From Chrysomallon squamiferum (Eukaryota > Mollusca > Gastropoda > Neomphalida > Peltospiridae), in the NCBI GenBank assembly GCA_012295275.1, contig CM022672.1, positions 17,192,394-17,256,393 of the forward strand: a stretch of DNA of 64,000 bases. The letters run 5' to 3'. Below the pieces are notes generated by a model that saw only the letters and a list, made by a program, of their open reading frames with translations, had not been told where the DNA came from and made no database searches. Shown piece by piece: positions 13,474-27,500 of the stretch. A program made the position numbers and the translations under genes. Positions within the stretch are counted from its first letter, which is position 1. The number at the start of each line of letters is the position of its first letter.

Positions 13474-16400
13474 CATCATTTGTTTCCTGAATTATTGCTC
13501 AGAGTTTTGTTTTGTAAATAGGTGATATTTTATTTTTGACTTCAGCCTACTGAAATAAACCTTTATCTGTACATTTTATATAACCATGCGAGTGATAAAA
13601 CTGCTACTAAATGTACAAAAATAGTCATTTAAAAATAATAAAAATAAAACCCAACCATTTATTTTATTATTAGAATGTTTTTAGAAAGATCATTTATTTT
13701 GTACCTATGTATTGCTTGATCTGTTAATGACATTTTTATTTAGTTTTCATTTCCTTTATGTATGTATGTATGTGTGTGTGTATTATATACATAAAAGAAA
13801 GAAAACATTTCAAGCAAAACCATAGTGGCCTGAAATTACACTGGATTAACTATAAAGATATCATGCTTAATTTTTAACTTTTTGTTAAAAAAAAAAGTAA
13901 ATTTTTTTTGTTTCCATTCCTTTTATCTTTTTTTTTAAATTAATGAAAAACAAACTGTTGCTCTAGTTATTTGTTTTTTTGGTGAGGGTGTTCAGATTTC
14001 TCTCTATTTTTTTTTCCTCTTTTCCTTTTTTCTTTTTTTTTTTTTTTTTTTTTTTTTCTCTGCTTCTTCTTCTTTTGTACAGGCAGTAAAAGGCTTTCTA
14101 AATACAATCAAGTTATGTCATATGTGTACCAAAACTTGTAGATATTTAAAATGTAAAAGTTTATAATTAAAACATTCTTGTTTATTTGAGAACATTTAGC
14201 TTATTTAATGAATTGAAACTTTAAACAAAACTTTAAAATTCACTGGTAAGCCAATAATAATTTACTCAAATTAGAAATATTTTGAAGAAATTTATCAAGT
14301 AGAAAAGATTAAAAGTTACTGTTTTAAAATTTGTTTTTCTTCCTTCAGAAATCTGTATGTACTTGAATTGATGTTTGTGTGTGCATGTATATATGCATAT
14401 GCAATCCCTTCATATTTTTTGTTGACAGATGGGTCTTTATAATTAATTTGATTTCAGAAGTTCCATGTGATACACTGATGTTAATTCTTTCTTTTTTATT
14501 AAATCTAAACTAACAAATTTTATTGAATAAGACAACATAGAACAAATGGAAATGTGTAAAATTTTGAAAAATTCTTAGCTGAATTCAGCTCTCTCTCTCT
14601 TCTCTTTCCATTTCTTGATACTTCAGTTAAGTGATGTTTTCAGTCTCAATACATGAAATCTAATTCTTCTTTGAAATTTTAATGTATTTTCCCTTTTCAC
14701 CCCTTTCTCCCAATCAGTGGCATATCTAGACTGTCATTCCTATTTTTATTATCCTCAGAGGTAATCATTTAATTTTATATCTGCAAACAGTACATCAATC
14801 ACTGGAGAGCCAAGCAGACTGTCTTCTTTTGTTATTTCCTGCTTCCATACTTTCCTTTTTTATTATTATTATTATTTGCATAGAAGGGACTTTTCTCCCC
14901 AACAACATTGATGAAATGTAAAATAACAAAAATAATCTAAATACTTAGTATAAGTTCTGATAATGATTTTTTATTTTTTATTTGCTAAGTTTATAAACAT
15001 TAATTTATTTTTATTTTTTTTTTATTAGAAATTAATAAAGCATTTGATCATTTTATCTTTTCTAAAACTAGTACATACTGTACTGAGAAATCCATAGCTT
15101 TCAACATTTGTAAACATCTATAATAATGCAGGTAATTATTATTCCTCAGGTATTTTGAAATCTTCATGTTAAGCTTTCATTAAGACCCCTCTCACCAAAT
15201 TGTTGATTGTACATATAAAGCATATACACTTGTGTCTCAAATCATAGTTGTATTCCAGCAATTCCATGGAGCAATCTGTTTAAAATAAGATGCAAGCATG
15301 AATGTATATAACTTTCTTTTTCTTTTTTCTTGTGTTTTCCTTTTCACAAATCATTCTTTTAAAAGCTGAATCTGCCTTGAATAAAAGGCAGATTTATGAA
15401 GGGTTTTTAATTTGGTCTGTATATGGCTTCAGAATCGGATTACTATTTTCAAAGTTTTCTTAATGTTTCTTCCTACTACATTTATTGTCTTAGTTTCATG
15501 TTTAATGGTAATAAAATATTTTATGATGGACTATATTTAAAATAACACATTTTATAGAGATACCTCACTGATTAAACAGATTATATTGATCTCTCTAGCA
15601 AAGATAATGTTGCATTACCTTACAGTAAAAAGAAAGACGTAGCTTGAAAAAGTTTTTTAAATTTTAACTTTAGAATTTATATTTCTTTCTTTACTAATGA
15701 CGAAAATTTGGGTGTCTTGGATGCATTATTTCATTTATATATAGTTACTTATTTCTGTTTTATTTATTTAGCTTTTCAATTAAGATTTTCTTTCTTCTTT
15801 ATTTTTTTTTTCCCTACTTTTTTTAAAGATGTTACTACAGGTATATTTCCAATGATATTCCATTTTGAATTGAATTTATTTATTTAATATTTTTGTTCCT
15901 TTTGGTTGTTTTTTATTTATTTTTATTTTATTTTATTTTATTTTATTTTGGAAATCCTTGAGTGTACAAAAGCTGAAGTAGATGATAATTAATATTGTAT
16001 ATACAGTGTCTTTAGTGCAGTAGTTTTATAGGTTTAATTAGTTAGTGCAGAATACATGGTTCAGTTGGACCATTAATATAATCACTTTGTTGCTTTGTGC
16101 TTATTGGTGCCATTGCTTTTTCTTGTCTGTTTTTTTTTGTTTTGTTTTTATTTCATTTTATTTTATTTTATTTTATTTTTGTTAATCACTTCTTAATTGC
16201 CCATATGACATGAAATATGTTGAATTTTTAAATTTTATATTTATATATGTGTATGTGTGCACACACGCATATTTTATGTACCTGTATTACATGATACCAT
16301 TAGCTTGCTGTTGTGGTGCATCTGTGAATTATATCTTTGTGAATGATCATTAACCTGTCAAAAAAAAAAAAAAAAAAAATATTTTTCTTTAGTAATGTTT

Positions 16401-17757
16401 AATTTATTATATGTCACATTTTTTCAAAATTTGTATGATTTAGTATACACTGTTATCAGTAAAGAGAGTTGCTGCCAGATGCAGAATTAAGGTTTCAGCA
16501 TTTTGATGTGTATTACATAATTGTACAAGTTTCTTTTTTTTAATAACTCTTCTTGACTAGAAGTTGGAAGAGCTGTTAGAAATACCAAATTTTTCTTAAG
16601 TTTGTTAACATAAATTTGAATTGTTATTTGCTAAAATTATTTTATTATTTGCTGCACATGATTGGTTCCCAAATAAACGGTGAAATGTTTTGTTTTCTTT
16701 AGTGCTAATGTAACTGATTTTACAGGTTTTTGAGATGACGGTCTCCTTGAGACATATTTTATTGAAGTTTGTTGTTGTTGGTTTTAGATAGTAAAAATAG
16801 TTATATTAGACATTCAAGTCTTTAAAAAATAATGCTTCTGTATTTGTGGCTGTGGGACATTTTCATCTTTATTGACCACATTTTTTTTTTTTTTTTTTCC
16901 ATTAAAGTGTACCACAGATGATTTGTACAGATGTTCACAATATATTTTAATTATGAAGAAGTAATTTTTATGTTTGTTTCTAGTGACTAATTTATGTCAG
17001 TACTAAGATAGGACAATATAATGATAAACTATTATAAAAAATATTTTATTGAATGTAATTTGAATTGTGTTAATTTTTTTTTAAGTTGCTGAAAATTAAT
17101 AGACTTCTTTACAATATTTTATTCATTCTTATTCACGTGGCAATTGTTATTTAAAAAAAAAAAAAAAAAAGTTTTAATTATAATCCTAACTTGCAAAGAA
17201 TGATAACCAGAAATATATAAAACAGTACATATATTGCCTAATATACATTTTGAAAAGATAACAATTATATTATTTCATATATATATATATATATATAGTG
17301 TTTAATTTTATTATTTCATGTATGTGCATTAGCTGCATGTTGAAAGATTAAGAGACAATCTCTGTTACATGTACAAACTAATTTACTTTATCTACAGTTA
17401 ATTCATATTCGTTTTTTTTTTTTTAAATTTGGTTTGTTAATTGTAATTTTTATACAATAGCTGAAAACATTTAACATGTTTAACCATCCACAAGTGAATT
17501 GTTCTAATTTTAATTTAATAAATATATAAAGCAGATTTTATTTTGCAATTATATTGCTTTTGCATAGACAAATACATTATTCTTTTGTGTAAAATTAAAA
17601 ATGTATCTTTTAAAGTGTACCTCTGATGATACAAATAACCTAAATGTTTCCATGTAATTTTTTGTTTAATTCTTATGCCATAATTACTACTACTTTTAAA
17701 GTATGCCAATAAAATACCAAACTTGCAAATAATTTGATATTCTCTTTCATTCTTTTT

Positions 17758-17788
<31 letters not shown>

Positions 17789-18427
17789 TATATTATTTGA
17801 TGTCATTTGGTACAGAGAAAGGTGTATATATTTAATCATAACAGACTGAGGTTGTGAGTGTGTGACTGCTTGCTAAACATATACTCACACTGTTCAGGTA
17901 TTTTACATGTAATGATGAAAAAGGCAATGTCAAAATTACTGGTATTTTATAGTCAATAAAACAAACAAAACAAAAACTACATAGGTCATTTGTTCAAACC
18001 ATCTCAGGTTCACTTTAATACAGCTAACTTAATGTAACTGTTAACATTTCTGTTTTTATACTTGTTTTGAGATACTTACTATAGCAGTATGTGTATCACT
18101 GTTAGTTAATTTTAAAAAGTGCCATATTGTGAAAGATAATGTTTATTTGATTACTACATTTAAAAAATAAAAATGAGGTGTGCCTAAACTAATACAAATT
18201 ATCTTGAAAACTGTTTTCTAAGATTGTTATAAAACCAGGGTTTGAGCTCATGTTTTTTTTCTTTTTCTTTTTTTTCTAATTATTATTATTATTTTTATTA
18301 TTATTATGCTTATTTTTTAACAGTTCTGTTAATCTTCTTAATGTTTTTTTTTTCTTGCTGTTGAAAGTGAAAAACAAATATAAATGTAACTAGTGTTTTT
18401 ATTGAGATTCTTAATCTTGTTAGTCAG

Positions 18428-18429
<2 letters not shown>

Positions 18430-18482
<53 letters not shown>

Positions 18483-18483
18483 T
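18430..18483. repeat. (ATT)n microsatellite
   Basis: A trinucleotide ATT array of about 18 units. On the minus strand it appears as a polyisoleucine open frame, which is not a gene. Confidence 0.95.
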
Positions 18484-19359
18484 TTTTTTCCAAACAGTTA
18501 ATTTCATTTACGTAGTACAAAAATACTCAACTTGTTAATATAGAGATGCATATTTTCTAGCCATTCTAATTACAAATTACACAAAATACAATTATGAATT
18601 TTTGTAATTACTCTGATTATTTCTGTTTATCAAAATATTTAAAAATATAAAATATAGAATACATATATACTGAACTCAGCATTATCAAATAACATGGTCT
18701 GGACAGAGATTTTTTATGACATAAAAATGGCAAATTATTAACTATTTGTATTGATTTTAAAAAAAAAAAAAAAAAAAAAAATGCTTACAAATAACACTTT
18801 TGGAAAAATATCTCGTTGATCATTTATTTAAAAGTTTTATTTTTATAAAATGATGTTAAATAATCTTTATTTCTCAGAAGAGATAGCTCATAAAATTTTG
18901 ATTACATTAATTATAAATATATTTACATACAGATATATATGCACAAGTATCAGAATTTGTGCCATAAAGTTGTTTTTTTTTGTTGTTTTTTTAAATACAA
19001 TTTTCTAAATATTACATTAGTATATAGGTATAATGAATATTTAGAACATCAGTAATATGTACATATATTTGCATTTTGATGTCTACTGGATTCATAAGGT
19101 ACATTTGAAATACCAAAAGTCCTTTTAAATTTGTGTTAACTGGCATATATAAGAAATTTGGGTAAACTTATTAAAAAAGGAAATGCAAATGAAATAAAAT
19201 AGCTGTTTAATCATGTTTCGTATTAACATTGTTGATATATGTACATAAAACTTTTACTGAAAAATGTGAATGGCTTTGTTAGAATAGTTGATGGAACACG
19301 TCAGTTTGCAAAAGTTTTCTCAAGTTTGGTCACTGAAGTATGTTAATTTCATAACAGTA

Positions 19360-19540
19360 CAGTCAAACCTGCATTAAAGAGCAATTGAATGGAACATCTT
19401 TAAACTAAAATTTTAAACAAATCACATTCACTGTCAGATGTAAACCAGGTAATCTCTACTTATAACAGGAGTTTATGTAGAATAAATGTATAGGCATGAT
19501 GATGTATTAAAAGTTATGGCTGCAGTGTTAGGTTTGACTG
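19360..19540. mobile_element. 181-bp MITE with 11-bp terminal inverted repeats and TA duplication
   Basis: The left end reads TA|CAGTCAAACCT and the right end AGGTTTGACTG|TA, so the termini are perfect 11-bp inverted repeats flanked by a TA dinucleotide on each side. TA target duplication with CAGTCAAA-type ends is characteristic of non-autonomous Tc1/mariner-superfamily elements (pogo/Tigger-like ends). Only the outer 11 bases are palindromic; the interior has no coding capacity. A small open frame (19486-19743) starts inside the element and is not a gene. Confidence 0.75.
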
Positions 19541-22500
19541 TATTTGTGACCTGCAGAGGGTGGAAGAGCCCAAAACAATTTGAATACAGTAACTTGTATG
19601 TAAATTATCATGTTAATATTTCAGATGTCTTTTCTCTTGTACAAATACCAGGTTTTGGCTACACTCTCAGTGAAACTGCTGTCTGTTGCTACTATTTGTT
19701 ATATAATTACATGCTTGTGATAAAGGAAAATGCAAAACCTTGAACTTGATTTTGTTTGTTCTTTTTTTTTTTCTTTTCTGTTAGCCTATTGATTCATTCA
19801 AAATATCAATAACTCTGAGATGGAAGTGTTAGAAATTCAATTGAACACGTTGAAAGATTTATTACTGGTCGAACAATGGAAACATTAAAATGAACTGATA
19901 TGGATACCTTGAACACTTTAAACACTACCTAATATTTACACTGTTTCAGTAACATTACAAATTTACTGTTAGTTTACAATTTCATTATTTATATGTAATG
20001 GTAATTTATAATTCTGGTCATGATTTCAAAACTTTGGACATGTATATTTATTGATGGCAGCTCAACATGTTACAGTAAAGTTATTAGGTGTAAAATACAG
20101 TTTCTGCATGAAAAAAAGAATAGGAAAAAGTTACTTTCTGACCATGACCTAATTTATTAGCAATTTTTGTATTAGACTGGATGAACATTAATTAGATTTG
20201 ACTGGAATATTACATTAATAGATAATTAAATACATAGATAATTATTAATTGGTGACCATAATCAATCTTTTTTCAAATAAAACCTGAAGGTATTGTCAAT
20301 CAAAATGTATAAAAATCTTAAAGGATTAAATTCACATTGTAGTGATTGAATGAAGGTATTTATCTGTTCCTCAGCCTACAGAGTATTGATTATTTTCCTT
20401 GAACATAATTAATATTGATCTACTGGCATAGTTATATTACCAACAAGAACAAAATGCATATCTATTTAATTGTTTGGGTTGTTTGAGGTTTTTTTTTAAT
20501 TCACAATTATTATGAACTTTTAAGTCATCGTCATTATAATTACTTTTAACATGTTATCCATACTATATTCAAATTTGCTAGTTCTTTGTTGGTATCACTT
20601 GAGTATTTGATTATGGTAATTGAGCCCAAAATGCTCTTGCCATTTTTAATACCCTTCTTTCTGTTTTATAAAAGAAGAAAATATTTTATTGTATCTCAAC
20701 CAGTATCGATTATTTTCAGCCATAAGTTGTCAAACTGAATTAGAATGCTTGGTCACAAGCCATTAAAGACAGTTCTATTCTAGACACTTATGGCTACAAA
20801 TTAGCTTCAGTTTTCAATTTCCAGTATCACTGGATCCTTGGTGAACTTTCAAGACTTATGTTGAGTTTGAAAGTACATAAAATAAAGCTGTTTATCCAAG
20901 TTGCAGAAATTGATTCAGTACTGCTTTTTGTTTTAAATGTTTATCATCAGGCTAATGACTATCCATAATCAATTTCAACTGAATTGAGCCTACTCAGTTT
21001 AATTCAAGAAATGTTTCTTTACAATATCTGATCAATATCTTCACATTCATTGTGTATTGGAAAATATGGATACAGTGTTTTTCATGGACTACTCCTACAG
21101 AATACAAGCAGTCTCTTCCTTTTTAAAGATACACCACAGCCTTTGATATAGATAGAGCACTTGCAAATGCTTATAAAAATTAATTTTCACATCAAGAGTC
21201 TGTGAGTTATTTTCGGAGTTCTCAAAGACAGATGTGTGGAATGGGGTTATACTTATAATGCCCATCTTATTGATTCAGACTGTAGATCACTCATGGAATT
21301 AAAAAAAGAGGAAGACATATTCACAGTTGATTATAAAACTAAAATAAACTGTCCACTGAATTATTTCATTAAAGATAGATGAAAAACTTCGTAGTACTAT
21401 CTGAAGAATGATTAGTTCATGTAGAAGTCTTGAATTCTAATCATGTCATCATAATTCTAATTTACAGATAAATGAGGTAATTTTATAATCTTTTAAAATT
21501 CTTATGCTGTATTAAGCAGAAGAAAAAAACAGAGTATGTTTGAACTAAAGCAACTGCACTCAAGTCTAAATTGCCTACTAAAGCTTAGCAATCATGGAAG
21601 AAAATACATATTTATTTTATCTAATTATTTGACAATTACAGTGACTGGCACAGTTCCCAGAAAAAGTTAAAGAGCCACAGCATTTGATTAAGTTTTATTA
21701 ACTTTATTTAACTGTACCATGTTGTATAAGATCTAATATTTACAGGGGTCCTTTGGAAATCTTGACCTCCAAGTCTGCTGGTCAAAATGTTTTTGTGTAT
21801 AAGGCAATGCAGTCAAGTTAATATTAACATGACAAACATTCCAGAATAGTTTTGGTCTGATTCCTTCAACTGTTAATTTATAAGCTATTATATAATTTGA
21901 TGAGGGTTGCATTAAATGACATGTGGGGCCATAATTTGAAGGAAAAAAAAAAGACACACTGACATGAACTAATTTATGATGTATTGAACTGTTGATATAT
22001 CAATTTAATAATGTACAAAAAAAAAAAAAAATATTGGTACAACAATAATGATGAATAAGTGCGATTCCCAGCAGAATTATGTGAATATCTGGAAAAATAT
22101 GAAGGTATGATATGGCAAGCTGCATGCCAAGACAATATTAATAGGTTAATTTACAAAATCTAAGTATGATATCAAGTTATCAACAAAGCCTAGTGAACTC
22201 TCAGTCTCCTGGCATTTAGCCAGTTCCTGCCAGGGCTATTTTCTTGTGACAAGTCAAAATAAAGTGGAATAGATGTCATGTACAGTTCTCCAGTTTAAAG
22301 GTAAAATGTAATTTCTTTTCCCAAACATACTATTATGAATGCATTGCTCAGAGTTACATTTCAACCCCAAGGCATACATTACAGTAATAAACCAAGAAAA
22401 ATATGAGACAAATAATATGAATGAAATATTTGAGGAAACAATTTTAAAGACAGTTTGCCAGTATTTAGTGCAGTGCCATGTTAAACCAGCACTGAGTTTG

Positions 22501-23259
22501 ATGCTAATATCAAAGTGATTTAAATAATTCATTTGATGACATACATATAATTATGGCCTAAATACACTTTGCACATTTCCATATTACTGGTTTATTTTAT
22601 TGCTGATCCAATCATGGCTAGTAATAAATATCACACCAACAGCTAAAATAAAAAAATAAAAAAAATAATAAAAAATGCATTTAAGAATCCATGGTCAGAT
22701 GGTGACTTATATTTTCCTTTTTCTATAATAAAAGATTGTAATGAATCAATACAAAGTTGCCATATCATGGAATTCATTTTACATTTTTATTTAGAAAATG
22801 TCATTCTGAAAGGAAAAAAATGTCAGTCATAAGCTTGTGGGTTTATTTAATCTTTTTATTACTATTTATTTATTTATTTATTTTATTTTATTTTATTTTA
22901 GATGCCGTTATTACTTTTGTTAACCAATACAGAAAACCAAAATAAGATGATAATCTTCAAAACACTCTCCTCTGTCATGCATGTAATTTATATTCAAATA
23001 AAAAAATAAAAATAAAAATAAAAAATCACCCTCATTACACTTTATTATCCACATTTATAAGTATGTTTTGACTTTTTGTTTATTTTGTACAACTTTTTAT
23101 ATTTCGACTCATATTCAAACATTTAAAAAAAAAAAAAAAAATTAAAAATGTATATTTTTTAATCTTTTATTTATTTATTTATTTATTTATTATTCCATCC
23201 TCTCTTAAGGTTGAACACTTAACATTTTCTTTGGGTTGATATCGTTTCTAAATGTCATC

Positions 23260-23600
23260 CCAGTAAACCTACGAGGATGACACCACTGAGATTTCTAAAA
23301 CCCTTCAAATCGTGCTATGTACAAGTAGTCTAGTCAGCTGCCATGTGACCCACAAATTATTAATATGGGTTGATGGAGCTAGACCTCGTGTACTTTCTGA
23401 ACGGAACTGCGTCTATGACAAAAAGAACTCTTTCCGATTGTTTTTACCGGTGTGTTTTTACCGGTGTGTTGCACGTAATTGTCGTATTACGTAAACTGCA
23501 CTTCCATTGGATAAATTCCGAAGAAGGGCCAATGAAAACGACGGTAACACATGGCTATAATTCTCACATGGTGCTCTTGGTCCACTACTGATTAGACGAT
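23260..23600. promoter_or_regulatory. CpG-containing candidate promoter/leader of GPAM
   Basis: Against an almost CpG-free background this stretch has many CpG dinucleotides and mixed base composition. It includes a tandem duplication of the 14-mer GTTTTTACCGGTGT at 23440-23467. It lies about 1 kb upstream of the GPAM start codon. It could be a promoter or untranslated first exon; the small overlapping open frames show no family signal. Confidence 0.35.
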
Positions 23601-24453
23601 TTTTTCAATTTTGGGGATGTTTTATAATTTATATTATTTTATGATCGATTTATTAATACATACTTATAAAAGACGTGTACCTTTCAAAGTGGAAATTATA
23701 GAATATTATTCTCCGACTAATCGATCAACAGTAAGTACGAATAAAAATTAAACTTTAATTCACATCACAAGTATTACGAAGTAATGAAGTATTAGTTTAT
23801 GATGAAATATTAAAATGCAGTACTTGCGAAATCTCACTGATTTACTAACTAAAGTTGAAAGCACAGAAACATTACTTAAAATCACATAAAATCAGCCTAA
23901 CTATATCTTAGATTTCGTCCCACAATACAGATACTGATATACTCAGAAATTTGACATTGGAAACGTGACAAAATTATACACAACTGGTAAAATATGGCTA
24001 TTGTTAATAAATAATAATCATTAGAATGCAGATGAATATCACACTTGTATTTTCAGTTCCACTGGCCTGAACAACGAAATTATTGTTGTTGTGGGGTTTT
24101 TTGGAGGGGGGGTACGTCCACGAAACTTGGCTTCGAAGTTTGTTTACACTGTTTACAGCATAATGCATTATAATCTTAATAAAATCCTGGAAATTCTCGT
24201 GCTACGTATTGTTTCTTACTAATGTAAAAAATACATTTTCTTGTGTATAATTCCAAAATCAGACATTTGTTTTTCTTTTTATGCAGCTTTAAGTTAAATA
24301 AAATAAAAACATGAGTGACGTATAATATCTTATTACCATATATATATTTTTATTAATATTCTCTATGTTAATACAATTTGAAACCATATACTGATCATTA
24401 TTATTATTATTGTTATTGTTACTGTTAGTGTTATTCTGATTATTATTCTGATA

Positions 24454-24486
<33 letters not shown>

Positions 24487-24568
24487 GCAGCTCATCAATA
24501 TGATATATGATATCCCAAGCTGATGGTTTCCCAGAATCTTTTTTAAGTAATTACATTGTTAGAAAATA

Positions 24569-27500
24569 ATGGAGGACAATTTAGATACAGGGCCATGTGT
24601 TGTTCCTGGCATGGCTCGATTACCAGGCAGGCGAAACTTCAAAAGAAGAGAAAAAAACAAAAATACATATTTTGATCAGGTACATTATTATTACTATTTT
24701 TTTTATTTTTTTTCTGGCTTTTGTTTTTCTTTTTGTTTATGGCATCTGTATAAATATGAATGCATTTGATTTTAAATAAAAACATTTTTTTTTTTTTTTT
24801 TTTTGAGATAAATGAGAAAAATTAATAATATTTTAATTATCTGTCATTCTGTAATTAAAAATATTTTAAATGTCTTTTTTTTAAATTATTTAAAAAAACT
24901 ATATATGTACACATGTAATGTGTTGTTATACTGAATATTTTCAGTTCCTAGGTAGTAATTTGTAAATGTATTAATTAAAAGATTATTTCAAGACTGATAT
25001 CATATGAATGTGTTGAAATTATATTTTGATATGACATTCTTAAAACGTATTAATAAAAATGGTGCTCTCTCTCTCTCTTTTTTTAATTGTTAGATAAACA
25101 CCAGAGTCATTGCATCTTTCAAAACCAATCCTTCATATCGAGCAGATAATTTCATTGTGAATCGTCCTCTCATGGGTCAGTGCTGTCACTGTCTTCCAAT
25201 CAGTCAGGTATGTTGAATACTAGCATCCAGGATTCATATCTAATGCCTTATGGTTCATGGAAAAAAAGCTTGTTTTCTTCAAAAATTATATCATGTCAGA
25301 ATTTATCAGTTTCTGGATATCTAAAAGTTGATGAAAGTAATTTTATGAATGCATTTTAATCTGTGATGCTGTTAAAGTATATCTCTGATGATGACATGAA
25401 ATAGCTAAATATATTCTTACTACTTCCAAGTTAAATTTTATAAGTTGATATGTTCTTGTTTTTTTTAATTATTTAAAAAAATATATCTTTTATATCATCC
25501 AATCTTAATAACTAAATATAACAATAAAACAATGCAGTTTAAAACACACATTCCATGCAGGACAAACTGATATGGATCTGGTTTTATCTGATATTGTTGC
25601 TCAAAAATACAGCCATTAAGGATAATGATGATATGACTCCAGTTTTAAAGAGTTAAAATTGATGCTAGGTTGTTCAAAACAATAATATAAATATACTTTC
25701 AGTTAAACAGATATGTTGTTAAATGATTGTAAATAAAATAATGGTGTTATGGCAATAACAAAATAAAACATCAAGGTAATTTAAATAACCGATTTTATTA
25801 TTCATTCAGTATACACTGACTAGTGTGTCAGAGCACATACATAGCTGCATTGTACAGGTAAACGTTTCTGGGAAATGTAATAATGTCCTTTTGTTGCATT
25901 CTGTAAAATAAAAATTGAACATGAAATACACTATTCTGAAGAATGACTAAAGATTGTTTTCCTTTTTTTCTTTATTGTTATTCAAACATTTTGTTTTTAC
26001 TTATTTCTTCAGTATATATTAGTAACATTTAATTTATTTTATTTTTTTATTAATGTTATTCAAATTTTTATATATTTTTTACTTATTTACTTATTTCTTC
26101 ATTATAAATTAGTAACATTTAATTTTTTTTTTTCAGAGAGAACTTGTCACTAGCTATATTGGTGATGCTGGTATGAGGAACATTTTTGATGTGAAGTCTG
26201 AACTTCGCTCAAAGAGACTGCTCATCAATTCATTCTCCTGTTTCGTTTATGCTATTACCAGATCCAGCCAAAAGAAATACCCAGACATTTCATCAGTTGT
26301 GTTAAAAAATGAAAAGTATTTATTTAATTTTTTTTAAACTGTCTTTTTTTTGTTTTTCATATATCCACAAAGTACATTCTCTGTATTTGTTAGTTTCATC
26401 TGCTGAATATTCACAAACTCCTGATGACATTTTTTTTTATTGACATTAGATATTTTTTTTACCTTCTTTATTTATTTTATTGTTTAGGCTGAATTAGGCA
26501 TAAACATTCATTGTTCATTACTTTTATGTTTTAAAATAATAAAAAATGCTTTAAAATATATTCTTCATTTAAGAAATTTTGCATAGCATTCTAATTTTAT
26601 GAGGATTTATATTTTTCAGAGTTATAGAAGCTATAGAGAAAACTGCATCAGATGAACTCAATAATTCCAGTAAGTTCATAAATTATCTCTTTAACATTCT
26701 TAAAAATACTTTTGTTCAAGTGCACATTTGTATATAACATGAGAAATTTATTTTAGATATTTGTTTTTAGATATCTTGCTCATTTTGTTCAACAACTATT
26801 AAGTAGTAACGTCTTACATCAAAATCAAATTCTGTGTAATTACTTTTTAGTGGAATAATAATAATTTTATATTTTGTTAACAATTATTTAGGATTTCTTT
26901 CTTTTAAAAACTAAAAATTAAATCTTTAACTCAATCATGTCAATGCAAAAATTTTGCTCATTAATTAACAAAGATTACATTCAACTGATACTATTTTATT
27001 TTATTTTATATATTATAATGACTGTTACTGCAATGTTTATTTTAAAAAATATCTGTTTTCTTGTTATTTTTTTCTAGATCCAACTGCAAAACAATATGCT
27101 GAAAGTTTAGCTCGATGCAAGAAAAGAGCAAAAAAATATCTGAAGAAAATGAAAGCATCTATATCCACAGCATTGATAGGGTATGTATGTGAAAGTGAAT
27201 GACGGATTAGAAGGTACCTCCTAGTATTTTGGAATTAACCAAATTTAAAAACCCATAAAATGGATGTGAAAACCCTGTGAACTGTTTTAGCATTCATTTA
27301 GCTTGATTTCAGCCCATTACACTTCTGTTTTTCAGTCGGACATACAAGACATTAAAACGATTGATACACAACAAGGATCCACTGTTTGGGTTAGTTTTCT
27401 AGACCATGTAAAATCTACAGTCAGTCAGACTGTAGTAGACTGCTGTATGTCTCGTTTCCTCACAAAAGCATCAAGTGCACGTCATGTAACAGTTTGCACT

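Larger units (their letters stand above)
11129..24568. other. 13.4-kb gene-poor region with nuclear receptor 3' end
   Basis: No coding gene can be supported here on either strand. The first part must contain the 3' UTR of the nuclear receptor; AATAAA hexamers occur from 11140 onward, but base composition makes them uninformative. The rest is AT-rich with T runs (for example about 14032-14056), A runs (about 16360-16378, 17152-17170, 18757-18781, 22018-22032), (CA)n at about 12280-12312, (ATTTT)n at about 15920-15950 and 16150-16178, and (ATT)n at about 18430-18483. A MITE lies at 19360-19540. The distal part (about 23250-23600) is richer in CpG and may be promoter or leader of GPAM. Confidence 0.7.

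Noticed and set aside
19486-19743. 85-aa open frame
   Set aside because: It begins inside the MITE and runs into flanking DNA, with no family signal.
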